64,000 nt of DNA from Thiocapsa rosea (GCF_003634315.1 NZ_RBXL01000001.1:604501-668500); one strand, 5' to 3'; shown: positions 8,983 to 22,072, counted from the first letter of the stretch. Notes: a model not told the origin generated them from the sequence alone. Translations and numbers: made by a program.

Positions 8983-9084
8983 GGCCCAACAGGTCTTCCG
9001 GGCATGCACGGTCTTGCGGACATCCGCGCACCGACGTCGCCTCGAATCCGGAGAGTCCTCCGCACGGCCCGGCCTCGGTCGCGG

Positions 9085-9948
9085 TCAGACGGGGAGCGGA
9101 AGTGCGAGATCCTTCCAAAGCCGCAGCGTCGGACCCGACTGATTCATCGTATAGAAGTGCAGACCGGGCGCACCGCCGTCGATCAGGCGACGGCAGAGGT
9201 TGAGCACGACCTCGTGCCCGAAGGCCCGCAGACTCTCCACGTCGTCGCCGTAACCTTCGAGTCGGCGCCGCACCCAGCGCGGGATCTCGGCACCGCAGGC
9301 GTCGGAGAAGCGTGCGAGCTGCGTGAAATTGGTGATGGGCATGATGCCGGGGATGATCGGCAGGCTGACGCCGACGCGCTCGCAGCTCTCGATGAAGGCG
9401 AAGTAGGCATCCGGGTTGTAGAAGTACTGGGTGATGGCGGCATCCGCACCGGCCTGGACCTTGCGCTTGAAGTTGGCGAGATCGCGCTCGGGACTCCCGG
9501 ATTGCGGGTGATACTCGGGATAGGCCGCGACCTCGATCTTGAAGGCGTCCCCGAACTCTTCCCGGATGAAGGACACCAGCTCGTTGGCATAACGGAAATC
9601 ACCGCCGGTGCCCCCGCCCATGCCGGAGGGAAGATCCCCTCGCAAGGCGACCAGACGTCGGATCCCCTGCTCTCGGTAACGACCGACGATCTCGCGGATC
9701 TCGGCCCGTGCCGAGCCGACACAGGCGATGTGTGGCGCGGTCTCGATGTTGTGTCCGCGCAGCCAGTCGACAGTCTCGAAGGTGCGGTCGCGCGTCGATC
9801 CTCCGGCACCGTAGGTCACCGAGAAGTAGCCCGGCGAGACGCTGTCGAGCTGTGCGATCTCGAGCTTGAGCTTCTCCATCCCTTCCGGGGTCTTGGGTGG
9901 GAAGAGTTCGACGCTGTAGGTCGGGGTTTGCTGTGATTGGAGCGGCAT
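9085..9948 (-). CDS. metF: Methylenetetrahydrofolate reductase [NAD(P)H]
   Basis: FAD-dependent reduction of 5,10-methylene-THF to 5-methyl-THF, the methyl donor for methionine synthesis. The 287-residue protein has family landmarks YSVELFPPKTPEG near the N-terminus, VTYGAGGSTRDRT, ALRGDLP, and a DAAITQYFYN segment. ATG 9948 (MPLQSQQTPTYSVELFPPKT) gives the usual length; the longer open frame upstream runs through repeats. It is last in the metK-ahcY-metF order, so the activated-methyl cycle genes are clustered. A 380-bp gap holding two repeats separates it from ahcY, so it may have its own promoter. Confidence 0.96.
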   Translation of the reverse strand: MPLQSQQTPTYSVELFPPKTPEGMEKLKLEIAQLDSVSPGYFSVTYGAGGSTRDRTFETVDWLRGHNIETAPHIACVGSARAEIREIVGRYREQGIRRLVALRGDLPSGMGGGTGGDFRYANELVSFIREEFGDAFKIEVAAYPEYHPQSGSPERDLANFKRKVQAGADAAITQYFYNPDAYFAFIESCERVGVSLPIIPGIMPITNFTQLARFSDACGAEIPRWVRRRLEGYGDDVESLRAFGHEVVLNLCRRLIDGGAPGLHFYTMNQSGPTLRLWKDLALPLPV

Positions 9949-9956
9949 GGCGTTAG

Positions 9957-9992
9957 AGCCTCCGGCCTCCGGCCTCCAGCCTCCAGCGCGGC
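9957..9992. repeat. Heptad repeat, CCTCCGG/CCTCCAG type
   Basis: GCCTCCGGCCTCCGGCCTCC followed by AGCCTCCAGC consists of five 7-base units directly upstream of the metF start. It belongs to the same variable heptad family as 66-152, 19327-19412 and 22300-22364. Confidence 0.65.
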
Positions 9993-10245
9993 TCACGACA
10001 CGCGATCGGTGGCTTCGAGCCGGCGGCGAATGGGTTGGGATGTGCAGCGCCGCGCACGGCGTCGTCGCCGACCGGGCGCTCCGCGCCGGTAGCGCAAAGT
10101 GCTCGACATAGGCGTGACCCCGGCGAGCGATGTCATGAGCAGATCCAGACGGAGACGACGACAGGCACCGTCGCCGTCTTCGATTCACGGGGCAGGAGCC
10201 CGAAGCGGCTGAAGACGGCGCAATCCAAGGCTCTTCTTCAAAGAC

Positions 10246-10328
10246 TTAAACCGCGCCGACTCCAACGCCTAGAAGGACCCACGAGTTCGCGAAACCCGCA
10301 AACATCGCCGGGGCGCAGCGGGCGCGGT

Positions 10329-10332
<4 letters not shown>
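10246..10332. repeat. TTAAACCGCG palindromic element, copy 1
   Basis: 87-bp element with left end TTAAACCGCGCC and right end GGGCGCGGTTTAA. The right end supplies the TAA stop of ahcY (10329-10331, read on the minus strand). Confidence 0.85.
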
Positions 10333-11735
<1,403 letters not shown>

Positions 11736-11763
11736 GGTTATCAGCTCCTGATGAATCGTGAGT

Positions 11764-11839
11764 GAGCGCCGTTGTCGTGTCGACCCCGCCGCCGAGCCTG
11801 GCCCGGGCTCCGATGGCCCGGGTCGCAACGCTCCTCGGT
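11764..11839 (-). promoter_or_regulatory. S-adenosylhomocysteine (SAH) riboswitch in the ahcY leader
   Basis: Read on the minus strand, the leader contains CCGAGGAGCGTTGCGACC, a CCCGGGC/GCCCGGG hairpin, then CCAGGCTCGG, and finally CAACGGCGCTC. This matches the SAH riboswitch plan: P1 is CCGAG/CTCGG, P2 is the internal hairpin, and the pseudoknot pairs GAGCGTTG with CAACGGCGCTC. These riboswitches switch on ahcY expression when SAH accumulates. The aptamer ends about 28 bases before the ahcY ATG, so control of ribosome access is likely. Confidence 0.9.
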
Positions 11840-11882
11840 AGCGAGGTGAAAAAGGAAGATCAATCCAAATCGGTCATGGGTG

Positions 11883-13073
11883 TTAAATCCCGGCCGCTTC
11901 GCGCAGCATCTCGGCCTTGTCCGTGCGCTCCCAGGTGAAGCCCGGCTCCGAACGCCCGAAGTGACCGTAGGCGGCCGTGTCGCGGTACTTGATCAGGTCG
12001 CGGTTGGTGAGATCCAACATGCGGGTAATTCCGTAGGGACGCAGATCGAAGTGCTCACGGATCAGCTCGATGATGCGATGCTCGCTGATGTTGGCTGTCC
12101 CGAAGGTGTCGATGGACAGAGACGTCGGCTCGGCAACACCGATGGCGTAAGACACTTGAACCTCGCACTTCTCCGCAAGACCCGCGGCGACGATGTTCTT
12201 TGCGACATAACGACCGGCGTAGGCGGCCGAGCGGTCGACCTTCGAGGGATCCTTGCCGGAGAAGGCACCGCCGCCGTGGCGCGCCATGCCGCCGTAGGTG
12301 TCGACGATGATCTTGCGTCCGGTCAGGCCGCAGTCGCCGACCGGACCGCCGATGATGAACTGCCCCGTCGGGTTGATGTGATACTTGGTCTCGCCGTTCA
12401 TCCAGCCAGTGCCGCCGAGCACGGGCTTGATGATCTCCTCCATCACCGCCTCGTGCAGCACACTTTGGCTGACCTCGGGGCTATGCTGGGTCGAGAGCAC
12501 CACGGCCTCCACCGCAGCCGGCTTCCCGTCGACGTAGCGGAAGGTGACCTGGGATTTGGCATCCGGACGCAGCCACGGCAGGGTGCCGTTCTTGCGGACC
12601 TCGGCCTGGCGCTTGACCAGGCGATGCGCGTAATCGATCGCCGCCGGCATGAGCTGATCGGTCTCGTTCGTGGCATAGCCGAACATCATGCCTTGGTCGC
12701 CGGCCCCCTGGGACTCTTCGCTCTCGCGGTCGACGCCTTGGTTGATATCCTTGGATTGCTCGCCGAGCGCGACCAGAACCCCGCAGGTTTGCCCGTCGAA
12801 ACCGACCTCGGAGCCGTTGTAGCCGATATCGGTGACGACCTTGCGCACGATGCTCTCGTAGTCGATCTTGAGGTTCCCGTCCGTGAGCGTGATCTCGCCG
12901 GCCAGCACCACGAATCCGGTCTTGACCAGCGTCTCGCAGGCGACGCGCGCCTTGGCGTGGTTCGGATCGCGGCGAAAGATCTCGTCGAGCACGGCGTCGG
13001 AGATCTGGTCCGCCATCTTGTCCGGGTGGCCCTCGGAGACGGATTCGGAGGTGAAGATATAGTCCTTACTCAT
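11883..13073 (-). CDS. metK: S-adenosylmethionine synthase
   Basis: Makes S-adenosylmethionine from methionine and ATP. The 396-residue protein starts [20 protein letters not shown]. Conserved ATP/methionine-binding segments are [12 protein letters not shown] and [22 protein letters not shown] 13073 is selected over an upstream in-frame ATG (13121) because it matches the family start. It precedes ahcY by 147 bp, a gap that contains the SAH riboswitch. It diverges from the thioredoxin-like gene at 13281. Confidence 0.98.
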   Translation of the reverse strand: MSKDYIFTSESVSEGHPDKMADQISDAVLDEIFRRDPNHAKARVACETLVKTGFVVLAGEITLTDGNLKIDYESIVRKVVTDIGYNGSEVGFDGQTCGVLVALGEQSKDINQGVDRESEESQGAGDQGMMFGYATNETDQLMPAAIDYAHRLVKRQAEVRKNGTLPWLRPDAKSQVTFRYVDGKPAAVEAVVLSTQHSPEVSQSVLHEAVMEEIIKPVLGGTGWMNGETKYHINPTGQFIIGGPVGDCGLTGRKIIVDTYGGMARHGGGAFSGKDPSKVDRSAAYAGRYVAKNIVAAGLAEKCEVQVSYAIGVAEPTSLSIDTFGTANISEHRIIELIREHFDLRPYGITRMLDLTNRDLIKYRDTAAYGHFGRSEPGFTWERTDKAEMLREAAGI

Positions 13074-13280
13074 ATGTCGATGGCCTGCCTTTTGCCCCAA
13101 GAGGTGCGTGTCTGGTTGCAATATGATAGCGATTCGACGGAAAACCGCAAAATCGACCCGCGGGATGGATACGCGCGCCGCCCGGGCTGCGCATCGCCGC
13201 CAAGGATTTTGAAACCGCGAACCTTACGGTAACATGCGGACATGTCCGGTCCGACCTAGGCGTTTACTCGGAGATCTCTG

Positions 13281-13838
13281 ATGGCATCCCTTGAAACCCC
13301 CGTTTGCGACTTCGGGCGCCCTGCCCCGGATTTCGCGCTCCCCGGCACCGACGGCAGGATCTGGACGCGCGACGCCTGCGCCGGCGAGCGCGGACTGCTC
13401 GTGATGTTCATCTGCAACCACTGCCCGTACGTGAAGGCGGTGCGCGAGCGCATCGTTCGGGATGCGCGCGATCTGATGGCCATCGGCATCGGCTGCGTCG
13501 CCGTCATGTCGAACGACACCCGCGACTATCCGGAAGACTCCTTCGAAAATATGCAACGGATCGCCGAGACGCTGAGCTTCCCCTTTCCTTATTTGCTCGA
13601 CGACACCCAAGCAGTCGCCAAGGCGTACGGTGCGGTCTGCACGCCCGACTTTTTCGGCTACAACGCCGCGCTCGAGCTGCAGTACCGCGGACGCCTCGAT
13701 GCCAGTCGCAAGGAGACGGCCCCGGAAGACACCGCACGCGACCTTCACGCGGCCATGTCGCAGGTCGCTCACACCGGTAAAGGTCCGGCGGAGCAGATCC
13801 CGAGCGTCGGTTGCTCCATCAAGTGGAAGACGGCGTGA
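13281..13838 (+). CDS. Thioredoxin-fold (AhpC/TSA-like) redox protein
   Basis: 185-residue soluble protein of the peroxiredoxin/thioredoxin-like group. The N-terminal RPAPDFALPGTDG leads to MFICNHCPYVKAV, with the redox pair C45-x-x-C48 (CNHC). This CNHCPY motif typifies a family of small cytosolic thioredoxin-like proteins often annotated redoxin domain or ResA-like. No signal peptide is seen. A start at ATG 13281 has GGAGATCTCTG upstream. Specific partner unknown. Confidence 0.85.
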   Translation: MASLETPVCDFGRPAPDFALPGTDGRIWTRDACAGERGLLVMFICNHCPYVKAVRERIVRDARDLMAIGIGCVAVMSNDTRDYPEDSFENMQRIAETLSFPFPYLLDDTQAVAKAYGAVCTPDFFGYNAALELQYRGRLDASRKETAPEDTARDLHAAMSQVAHTGKGPAEQIPSVGCSIKWKTA

Positions 13839-13909
13839 GCGCAGGCCGAACGCCTCATCGCGAAAAAAGGCGGTCGAAAATCCTGGTCATTTCCTCGCGC
13901 AATTCTTAA

Positions 13910-13924
13910 TATTAGGAACTAATA
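13910..13924. promoter_or_regulatory. AT-rich perfect palindrome upstream of tkt (candidate regulator site)
   Basis: TATTAG-GAA-CTAATA, with perfect 6-bp arms, lies in an unusually AT-rich island (about 13898-13955) in an otherwise GC-rich region, 277 bp before the tkt start. LysR-type regulators such as CbbR bind AT-rich dyads near CBB genes, so this is a plausible operator; that link is inference. Nothing else is evident in 13839-14200. Confidence 0.35.
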
Positions 13925-14200
13925 ACTTCCTTTTTGACGGTATAAGTTTGTTTTGATTTGCGGGTCGGCGCTCTTCGTCCACAATGACGCACCTTCGAAA
14001 GGGTTTCGACCCGGCCATCTCGTTCGCGCACGCGAGACACTGCCGAACGACGTCGTGATCGCTTCGGCCGCTTGCCTTGCACACTGCATTCCGACGCCGT
14101 GCCACCTTCCGTCATGCGCCCACCGCCGATCGAATCGGCGGTTGTGACTCGCGGCACGCTTGACCGATTGACCATTGATTCCGAACCTTAGGAGGGACTG

Positions 14201-16207
14201 ATGTCCTCACGTAAAGATCTTGCCAATGCCATACGAGCGCTCGCGATGGACGCGGTCCAGAAGGCCAATTCGGGTCACCCGGGCGCGCCGATGGGCATGG
14301 CCGACATCGCCGAGGTGCTCTGGAACGACTTCATGACGCACAATCCGGGCAACCCGGACTGGCCGGACCGCGACCGCTTTGTCCTCTCGAACGGCCACGG
14401 CTCCATGCTGATCTACGCCCTCCTGCATCTGACCGGATATGAGCTCGGGATCGAGGACCTCAAGCAGTTTCGCCAGCTTCACTCCAGGACGCCCGGACAT
14501 CCCGAGTACGGCTATGCCCCGGGCGTGGAAACCACCACCGGCCCGCTCGGTCAGGGCATCACCAATGCCGTCGGCATGGCACTGGCCGAGAAGGCGCTGG
14601 CCGCTCAGTTCAATAAGCCCGGCCACGATATCGTCGACCACTACACCTATGTGTTCCTGGGCGACGGCTGCCTGATGGAAGGCATCTCGCACGAGGCATG
14701 CTCGCTGGCCGGCGCCTTGGGACTGGGCAAGCTGATCGCGGTCTACGACGACAACAACATCTCGATCGACGGCGAGGTTCGCGGCCACGGCGACACCCCG
14801 GCCTGGTTCCTCGACAATACGCCCAAGCGATTCGAGGCGTACGGATGGCATGTCATCCCCAAGGTCGACGGCCATGACCCGGAGGCCGTGAAGGCCGCCA
14901 TCGAAACCGCCCGAGAGATCACCGACCGTCCGAGCCTGATCTGCTGTCAGACCATCATCGGTTACGGCTCGCCGAACAAGCAGGGTAAGGAAGAGTGTCA
15001 CGGCGCGGCGCTCGGCGAGGAGGAGATTGCCCTCACCCGCGAGGCGCTGGGCTGGAACCATCCGCCCTTCGTCATCCCGGACGCGGTCTATCAGGGTTGG
15101 GACGCCAGGGAGCGCGGCGCCTCGGCCGAGTCTGCGTGGAACGACCGCTTTGCCGCGTACGCCGCGAAATTCCCGACAGAGGCCGCCGAGTTCAAGCGCC
15201 GCATGGCGGGCGATCTTCCGAGCGATTGGGCGGCGCAGTCGGATGCCTTCATCGCCGCCGTGGTGGAGAAGGGCGAGACCATCGCCTCGCGCAAGGCCTC
15301 GCAGAACGCGCTCAACGGCTTCGGCCCGCTCCTGCCCGAGCTGCTCGGCGGCTCCGCGGACCTCGCCGGCTCCAACCTGACCCTCTGGAAGGGCTGCAAG
15401 GGCATCGGCAAGGGCGACGCGCCCGGCAACTATGTCTATTACGGCGTGCGTGAATTCGGCATGTCGGCCATGCTGAACGGCATCGCGCTCCACGGAGGTT
15501 TCGTGCCGTACGGCGCGACCTTCCTGATGTTCTCCGAGTACGCCCGCAATGCCCTGCGCATGGCCGCACTCATGAAGATCCCGTCGATCTTCGTCTACAC
15601 CCATGACTCCATTGGTCTGGGCGAGGACGGCCCGACTCATCAGCCGGTCGAGCAGATCCCCACGCTGCGCATGATCCCGAACATGAGCGTCTGGCGTCCG
15701 TGCGATGCGGTCGAGTCGGCAGTGTCCTGGAAGCTCGCCATCGAGCGGCGCACCGGCCCGAGCTGCCTGATCTTCTCGCGCCAGAACCTCGCGCACATGA
15801 GCCGGACCCCGGAGCAGCTCGCCGCCATCGCGCGCGGCGGTTATGTGCTGCGCGACTGCGCCGGCACCCCGGATGCGATCATCATCGCCACCGGCTCGGA
15901 GGTCGAGCTGGCCGTGAAGGCCGCGGAAGCCATGTCCGAGAAGGCCATCCGCGTGGTGTCCATGCCGTCCACCAACACCTTCGACGCGCAGGATGCCGCC
16001 TATCGCGAATCGGTTCTGCCCAAGGCCGTCACCGCCCGCGTCGCGGTCGAAGCAGCGGTCACGGACGGCTGGTGGAAATATGTCGGTCACCAGGGCGCAA
16101 TCCTGGGTGTCGACCGCTTCGGCGAGTCGGCGCCTGCCGGCCCGCTCTTCAAGGAGTTCGGGTTCACCGTCGAGAATCTGGTCGCCAAGGTCCGGAGCGT
16201 GCTCTGA
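14201..16207 (+). CDS. tkt: Transketolase
   Basis: Thiamine-diphosphate enzyme of the Calvin and pentose-phosphate cycles; it moves two-carbon units between sugar phosphates. The 668-residue protein has family landmarks [36 protein letters not shown], the ThDP motif [13 protein letters not shown]...[10 protein letters not shown], and [24 protein letters not shown] precedes the ATG. It opens a run tkt-gap-pgk-pyk-fba on the plus strand, so a Calvin-cycle designation (cbbT) would also fit. Confidence 0.98.
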   Translation: MSSRKDLANAIRALAMDAVQKANSGHPGAPMGMADIAEVLWNDFMTHNPGNPDWPDRDRFVLSNGHGSMLIYALLHLTGYELGIEDLKQFRQLHSRTPGHPEYGYAPGVETTTGPLGQGITNAVGMALAEKALAAQFNKPGHDIVDHYTYVFLGDGCLMEGISHEACSLAGALGLGKLIAVYDDNNISIDGEVRGHGDTPAWFLDNTPKRFEAYGWHVIPKVDGHDPEAVKAAIETAREITDRPSLICCQTIIGYGSPNKQGKEECHGAALGEEEIALTREALGWNHPPFVIPDAVYQGWDARERGASAESAWNDRFAAYAAKFPTEAAEFKRRMAGDLPSDWAAQSDAFIAAVVEKGETIASRKASQNALNGFGPLLPELLGGSADLAGSNLTLWKGCKGIGKGDAPGNYVYYGVREFGMSAMLNGIALHGGFVPYGATFLMFSEYARNALRMAALMKIPSIFVYTHDSIGLGEDGPTHQPVEQIPTLRMIPNMSVWRPCDAVESAVSWKLAIERRTGPSCLIFSRQNLAHMSRTPEQLAAIARGGYVLRDCAGTPDAIIIATGSEVELAVKAAEAMSEKAIRVVSMPSTNTFDAQDAAYRESVLPKAVTARVAVEAAVTDGWWKYVGHQGAILGVDRFGESAPAGPLFKEFGFTVENLVAKVRSVL

Positions 16208-16229
16208 TCTAGCCGGCTGTCTCGCGCAT

Positions 16230-17416
<1,187 letters not shown>

Positions 17417-17434
17417 GCGTCGTCGACACAATTG

Positions 17435-17465
17435 GTTCGTTCCCACGCATTGCGTGGGAACGAAC
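17435..17465. repeat. Perfect palindrome GTTCGTTCCCACGCA/TGCGTGGGAACGAAC
   Basis: Fifteen-base arms separated by a single T, 18 bp after the gap stop. No T-run follows on either strand, so it is better described as a REP-like palindrome, though it may still insulate gap from the toxin-antitoxin pair behind it. Confidence 0.75.
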
Positions 17466-17509
17466 GTATTGGAGCGGACCGAGACGGCCGAGTCGCAACC
17501 GGAGAATCC

Positions 17510-17716
17510 ATGCACTTCCATATCGAATCGGAGCAAGAAGAGGACGGCCGCTGGATCGCCGAGATTCCCGAAATCCCGGGCGCGCTTGCTTACGGCAAAG
17601 ACGCCGAAGAAGCCATGGCGAAAGCGGAGGTACTCGCGCTTCGCGTGCTCGCGGAGCAGATCGAAGTCGGCGAAACCCGCCCCATGGCCATCCGCATCGA
17701 TCTAGCTGCGGCATGA
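17510..17716 (+). CDS. hicB: HicB family antitoxin
   Basis: 68-residue antitoxin of a type II module. The degenerate RNase H-like fold is recognisable from FHIESEQEEDGRWIAEIPEI and PGALAYGKDAEEAMAKAEVL. It neutralises HicA and usually autoregulates. ATG 17510 follows GGAG; the earlier in-frame start lies in the upstream palindrome and is unlikely. The stop overlaps hicA (ATGA). The order is antitoxin first. Confidence 0.88.
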   Translation: MHFHIESEQEEDGRWIAEIPEIPGALAYGKDAEEAMAKAEVLALRVLAEQIEVGETRPMAIRIDLAAA

Positions 17717-17925
17717 GTCAATGGCCTTCGGTCAAAGGCAGAAGACTCCTCTCCGCCTTGATGGGCATCGGTTGGAGTATCAAGCGTCAATCGGGCTCCC
17801 ATCGAACCTTGTCGCGGGCTGGTTGGCCGGACTATGTCTTCGCGTTTCATGATGGCGAGACCATCGGTCCCCGAATGCTCGCTCGGGTTGCGAAGCACAC
17901 GGGGTTGACCCCGGAGGATATTTGA
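17713..17925 (+). CDS. hicA: HicA family mRNA interferase toxin
   Basis: 70-residue toxin with a double-stranded-RNA-binding-like fold that cleaves mRNA. The active histidine is in the conserved GSHRTL segment (residues 28-33), preceded by LLSALMGIGWSIKRQ. It overlaps hicB by 4 bp (ATGA). The module is inserted between gap and pgk. Confidence 0.88.
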   Translation: MSQWPSVKGRRLLSALMGIGWSIKRQSGSHRTLSRAGWPDYVFAFHDGETIGPRMLARVAKHTGLTPEDI

Positions 17926-18138
17926 GTGGTGTCGTCTCGATTTGTCTACCCTCGCAATAAGATCGGCCCTGGCGTTTCCGCGGTCTCTCCGCGGGCAACG
18001 GTTGCGCGAGCAAGTTATTGACTCAGACTGATCGTTGTTTCGAAGCAAGCCTGGACCGCCATTGATATTAATGTAATCGACTGCCTTATCCCGGATTTCA
18101 CATTCACGAAATATCTCACTCTACCGAGGAATCGCACC

Positions 18139-19320
18139 ATGTCCTTCATCAAGCTCACCGATCTGGATCTCGCCGGGAAGCGGGTCCTGATCCGCTCGGA
18201 CCTCAATGTCCCGGTCAAGGGCGGCAAGGTCACCTCCGATGCGCGTATCACCGCCTCCATGCCGACCTTCGAGCACTGCATGAAGGCCGGTGCCAAGGTG
18301 ATGGTGATGTCGCATCTGGGTCGCCCCGAGGAAGGTGTCTTCTCCGAGGCCGACTCGCTCAAGCCCGTCGCGGATGCCATGAGTGCGAAGCTCGGCCGCG
18401 AGGTGCGGGTGGTGCGCGACTATCTCGAGCAGGCCCCCGAGGTCGCCGACGGCGAGCTGGTGTTGCTGGAAAACGTCCGCTTCAACAAGGGTGAAGGCAA
18501 GGACAACGCCGACCTGGCCAAGCAGTATGCCGCACTGTGCGACGTCTTTGTCATGGACGCCTTCGGCACCGCCCATCGCGCCCAGGCATCCACGCACGGC
18601 GTCGGCCAACAGGCACCGATCGCCTGCGCGGGCCTGCTGCTCGCCGAAGAGCTCGATGCGCTCCAGAAGGCACTCGCCGCTCCGGCACGCCCGATGGTCG
18701 CCATCGTCGGCGGATCCAAGGTCTCGACCAAGCTGACCGTGCTCGAGGCCCTGTCCGAGAAGGTCGATCAGCTCGTAGTCGGCGGCGGTATCGCCAACAC
18801 CTTCCTCGCCGCTGCCGGTTTCCCGGTCGGCAAGTCGCTGTGCGAGCATGACCTGATCCCCGTCGCCAAGGCCCTGATGGAGAAGATGACGGCGCGCGGC
18901 GCGACCATCCCGATTGCGGTCGACGTGGTCTGCGGCAAGAAGTTCGACGAGAACGAGCCGGCGGTCACCAAGGACGCCGCCGATGTCGCCGAGGACGACA
19001 TGATCTTCGACATCGGACCTAAATCCGCCCAAGAGCTTGCCGAGGTCATCGCCAAGGCCGGAACCATCGTCTGGAACGGCCCGGTCGGGGTGTTCGAGTT
19101 CGATCAGTTCGGCGGCGGCACCAAGACAGTCTCCATGGCCATCGCCGAGGCAGCGGGCTTCAGCCTGGCCGGCGGCGGCGATACCATCGCGGCCATTCAG
19201 AAGTACGACATCTACGACAAGGTCTCCTACATCTCCACCGCCGGAGGCGCCTTCCTGGAATACCTGGAAGGCAAGACGCTGCCTGCAGTGGCCATGCTCG
19301 AGGCCCGGGCGAAGGACTGA
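18139..19320 (+). CDS. pgk: Phosphoglycerate kinase
   Basis: Transfers phosphate between ATP and 3-phosphoglycerate. The 393-residue protein has the family landmarks [52 protein letters not shown] and the nucleotide-binding GGGDTIAAI near the end. The ATG has GAGG upstream (CTACCGAGGAATCGCACC). The 213-bp gap from hicA contains an AT-rich segment (18055-18110) that could hold its own promoter. Confidence 0.98.
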   Translation: MSFIKLTDLDLAGKRVLIRSDLNVPVKGGKVTSDARITASMPTFEHCMKAGAKVMVMSHLGRPEEGVFSEADSLKPVADAMSAKLGREVRVVRDYLEQAPEVADGELVLLENVRFNKGEGKDNADLAKQYAALCDVFVMDAFGTAHRAQASTHGVGQQAPIACAGLLLAEELDALQKALAAPARPMVAIVGGSKVSTKLTVLEALSEKVDQLVVGGGIANTFLAAAGFPVGKSLCEHDLIPVAKALMEKMTARGATIPIAVDVVCGKKFDENEPAVTKDAADVAEDDMIFDIGPKSAQELAEVIAKAGTIVWNGPVGVFEFDQFGGGTKTVSMAIAEAAGFSLAGGGDTIAAIQKYDIYDKVSYISTAGGAFLEYLEGKTLPAVAMLEARAKD

Positions 19321-19326
19321 TCAGCG

Positions 19327-19412
19327 CAACCTGCCTCCTGCCGCCTGCCTCCAGCCTCCAGCGATGTGCTCGGAAGCCGGGGCTGGAGGCCGGGGGCAGG
19401 CGGCCGGAGGCT
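19327..19412. repeat. Heptad inverted repeat between pgk and pyk
   Basis: CCTGCCTCCTGCCGCCTGCC followed by TCCAGCCTCCAGC is faced by GGCTGGAGGCCGGGGGCAGG and CGGCCGGAGGCT. The arms are imperfect complements and can form a large hairpin ending 4 bp before the pyk ATG, so it may affect pyk translation. Confidence 0.65.
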
Positions 19413-19416
19413 ACAC

Positions 19417-20859
19417 ATGCCAAGACGCACGAAGATCGTCGCCACGCTCGGCCCCGCGACCGACCCGGAATCGGTGATGGACGAGATCATCGCCGCCGGG
19501 GTGGACGTGGTTCGCCTGAATCTGTCGCACGACAGCCACGATCGGCATCGCGAGCGTGCGGAGCGGATCCGCGAGCGCGCGGCCGCCGCCGGGCGCGAGA
19601 TCGCGCTCCTTATGGATCTGCAGGGACCCAAGATCCGCATCGGCAAATTCGCCGACGGCCCGATCCTGCTCGCACGGGGCGAGGGCTTCGCCATCGACGC
19701 CGACTGCCCTCTGGATGCCGGCGACCGCCATCGGGTCGGAACAACCTACCCCGAGCTGGTCGACGATGTTCGGCACGGCGACACGCTCCTGCTCGATGAC
19801 GGCGCGATCGAGCTGTGGGTCGAAGCCGTCGACGGCGGGCGAATCGACTGCAAGGTGGTCGTCGGTGGCATCTTGTCCAACAACAAGGGCATCAACAAGA
19901 AGGGCGGCGGTCTATCCGCCCCGGCGCTCACCGAGAAGGATCAGGACGACATCCGCTTCGCGGCCGAGATCGATGCGGACTACCTGGCCGTATCTTTCGT
20001 GCGCAACGGCGATGATGTCCGGCTCGCTCGCGAGCTCTTCTACGAGGCCGGCGGTCACGGCGGCATCGTCGCCAAGATCGAGCGCGCCGAGTCGCTCCGG
20101 GCGATCGACGACATCATCAACGCGGCCGATGTCATCATGGTCGCGCGCGGCGACTTGGGCGTGGAGATCGGCGACGCGGAACTGCCGGCCGCGCAGAAGA
20201 TGCTGATCAACCGCGCCCGCGAGCTCAACAGCGTCGTCATCACCGCGACCCAGATGATGCAGTCCATGATCGAAAACCCCATCCCGACCCGGGCCGAGGT
20301 CTTCGACGTGGCCAATGCGGTGCTCGACGGCACGGACGCGGTCATGTTGTCCGCCGAAAGTTCGATCGGGAAGAACCCGGCCAAGGTGGTCGAGGCGCTC
20401 GACCGCATCTGTCTGGAAGCCGAAAAGCACGTCACGCGCTCGGGACACCGCATCGATTCGGTCTTCGGCCGCGTCGACGAGGCCATCGCCATGGCCGCCA
20501 TGTACACCGCCAACCACTTGGGGGTGAAGGCGATCGCCGCCTTGACCGAGACCGGCTCGACGGTGAAATGGATGTCGCGCATCCGCTCGGGGATCCCGAT
20601 CTACGCCATCACCCGCTCGGCCCCAACCCGACGCAAAGTCAGGGTTCTTCGCGGTGTCTATCCGGTAAGCTTCGATGTGGCCAGCACGGACATCCACGAG
20701 GTGAATCGCGAGGTCATCGAGGAGCTGATGCGGCGCGGCACGGTGCGCGACGGCGACCTGGTGATCATCACCAAGGGCGATCGCTCGGGGGTTGAAGGCC
20801 AAACGAATATCTTGAAAATCATGCGGGTCGGCGAGCACAAGCTCCTGACGAAAGACTGA
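19417..20859 (+). CDS. pyk: Pyruvate kinase
   Basis: Makes pyruvate and ATP from phosphoenolpyruvate and ADP. The 480-residue protein starts [20 protein letters not shown]. The active-site segments are [34 protein letters not shown] and [23 protein letters not shown] 19417 is chosen because the 17 upstream residues come from the repeat. A clear Shine-Dalgarno is missing, as the repeat reaches almost to the ATG. Confidence 0.97.
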   Translation: MPRRTKIVATLGPATDPESVMDEIIAAGVDVVRLNLSHDSHDRHRERAERIRERAAAAGREIALLMDLQGPKIRIGKFADGPILLARGEGFAIDADCPLDAGDRHRVGTTYPELVDDVRHGDTLLLDDGAIELWVEAVDGGRIDCKVVVGGILSNNKGINKKGGGLSAPALTEKDQDDIRFAAEIDADYLAVSFVRNGDDVRLARELFYEAGGHGGIVAKIERAESLRAIDDIINAADVIMVARGDLGVEIGDAELPAAQKMLINRARELNSVVITATQMMQSMIENPIPTRAEVFDVANAVLDGTDAVMLSAESSIGKNPAKVVEALDRICLEAEKHVTRSGHRIDSVFGRVDEAIAMAAMYTANHLGVKAIAALTETGSTVKWMSRIRSGIPIYAITRSAPTRRKVRVLRGVYPVSFDVASTDIHEVNREVIEELMRRGTVRDGDLVIITKGDRSGVEGQTNILKIMRVGEHKLLTKD

Positions 20860-20923
20860 GCCAGCGATCCTTGCTGCTTACCTGCCCGTTTTTAGCTGTC
20901 AGTCCGATACGAGGAGAATCTAC

Positions 20924-21988
20924 ATGGCCCTGATTTCGCTGCGTCAATTGCTCGACCATGCCGCCGAGCACCAGTACGGCGTGCCCGCCTACAACGTCAA
21001 CAACCTGGAGCAGATGCGCGCCATCATGGAGGCCGCCGACGAGACGGATTCTCCCGTGATCGTGCAGGCATCGGCCGGTGCACGCAAATATGCCGGCGCC
21101 CCCTTCCTGCGGCACCTGATCCTGGCCGCCATCGAGGAATGGCCGCACATCCCGGTGTGCATGCACCAGGATCACGGCACCTCGGCCGCCGTCTGCCAGC
21201 GCTCCATCCAGCTCGGCTTCTCATCCGTCATGATGGACGGCTCGCTCGGCGAGGACGGCAAGACCCCGACCTCCTATGAGTACAACGTCGACGTGACCCG
21301 TCGCGTCGTGGAGATGGCGCATGCCTGCGGCGTCTCGGTCGAAGGCGAGCTGGGTTGCTTGGGCTCGCTCGAGACCGGACAGGCCGGCGAAGAAGACGGC
21401 ATCGGTGCGGAAGGCATCCTGGATCACAGCCAGCTCCTGACCGATCCGGAAGAGGCCGCCGACTTCGTGAAGAAAACCGGTGTGGATGCGCTCGCCATCG
21501 CCATCGGCACATCGCACGGTGCCTACAAGTTCACCCGTCCGCCCACCGGCGACATCCTCGCCATCGAGCGCGTGCGCGAAATCCACAAGCGCATCCCCAA
21601 CACCCATCTGGTGATGCACGGCTCCTCCTCCGTCCCGCAGGATTGGTTGGCCATCATCAACCAGTACGGCGGCGACATGGGCGAGACCTACGGCGTGCCG
21701 GTCGAGGAGATCGTCGAGGGCATCAAGAACGGCGTGCGCAAGGTCAACATCGACACCGACCTGCGCATGTCCTCCACCGGCGCCATCCGCAAGTTCCTGG
21801 CCGAAAACCCCAAGGAGTTCGATCCGCGCAAATACTTCATCGCCGCCACCAAGGCCATGAAGGGCATCTGTAAGGACCGCTACGAGTCCTTCGGCACCGC
21901 CGGCAACGCCAGCAAGATCACGCCCATGTCGCTCGAGGCCATGACCAACCGCTATGCGAAAGGCGAACTCGAGCCCAAGGTCAACTAA
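20924..21988 (+). CDS. fba: Class II fructose-1,6-bisphosphate aldolase
   Basis: Zinc-dependent aldol condensation of dihydroxyacetone phosphate with glyceraldehyde-3-phosphate or erythrose-4-phosphate in the Calvin cycle and gluconeogenesis. The 354-residue protein shows class II metal segments [21 protein letters not shown] and [12 protein letters not shown], and the C-terminal phosphate-binding region [13 protein letters not shown] lies ahead of the ATG. The TAA stop (21986-21988) is supplied by a dispersed repeat. Confidence 0.97.
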   Translation: MALISLRQLLDHAAEHQYGVPAYNVNNLEQMRAIMEAADETDSPVIVQASAGARKYAGAPFLRHLILAAIEEWPHIPVCMHQDHGTSAAVCQRSIQLGFSSVMMDGSLGEDGKTPTSYEYNVDVTRRVVEMAHACGVSVEGELGCLGSLETGQAGEEDGIGAEGILDHSQLLTDPEEAADFVKKTGVDALAIAIGTSHGAYKFTRPPTGDILAIERVREIHKRIPNTHLVMHGSSSVPQDWLAIINQYGGDMGETYGVPVEEIVEGIKNGVRKVNIDTDLRMSSTGAIRKFLAENPKEFDPRKYFIAATKAMKGICKDRYESFGTAGNASKITPMSLEAMTNRYAKGELEPKVN

Positions 21989-22072
21989 ACCGCGTCTTCG
22001 TGTGACATGCGCTGTTTTCGCTTGGGGCTTGGTCTCGGGGCACCTGTAAGCGTCGGAGCGGACGCGGTTTAG
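21985..22072. repeat. TTAAACCGCG palindromic element, copy 2
   Basis: 88-bp element CTAAACCGCGTC...GGACGCGGTTTAG. The left end provides the fba TAA stop. Confidence 0.85.

Larger units (their letters stand above)
8277..9084. other. Non-coding stretch between sgp and metF
   Basis: About 800 bases with no gene I can support; the long open frames here have biased, repeat-derived composition. It must carry the sgp promoter (near 8290-8380). It also contains two repeats, at 8863-8918 and 8955-8982. A short AT-rich patch lies near 8785-8800 (TTATTTATTACGTTGGC). Confidence 0.5.

Noticed and set aside
17435-17465. Perfect palindrome read as an intrinsic terminator of gap
   Set aside because: No T-tract follows on either strand, so I list it as a repeat palindrome only.
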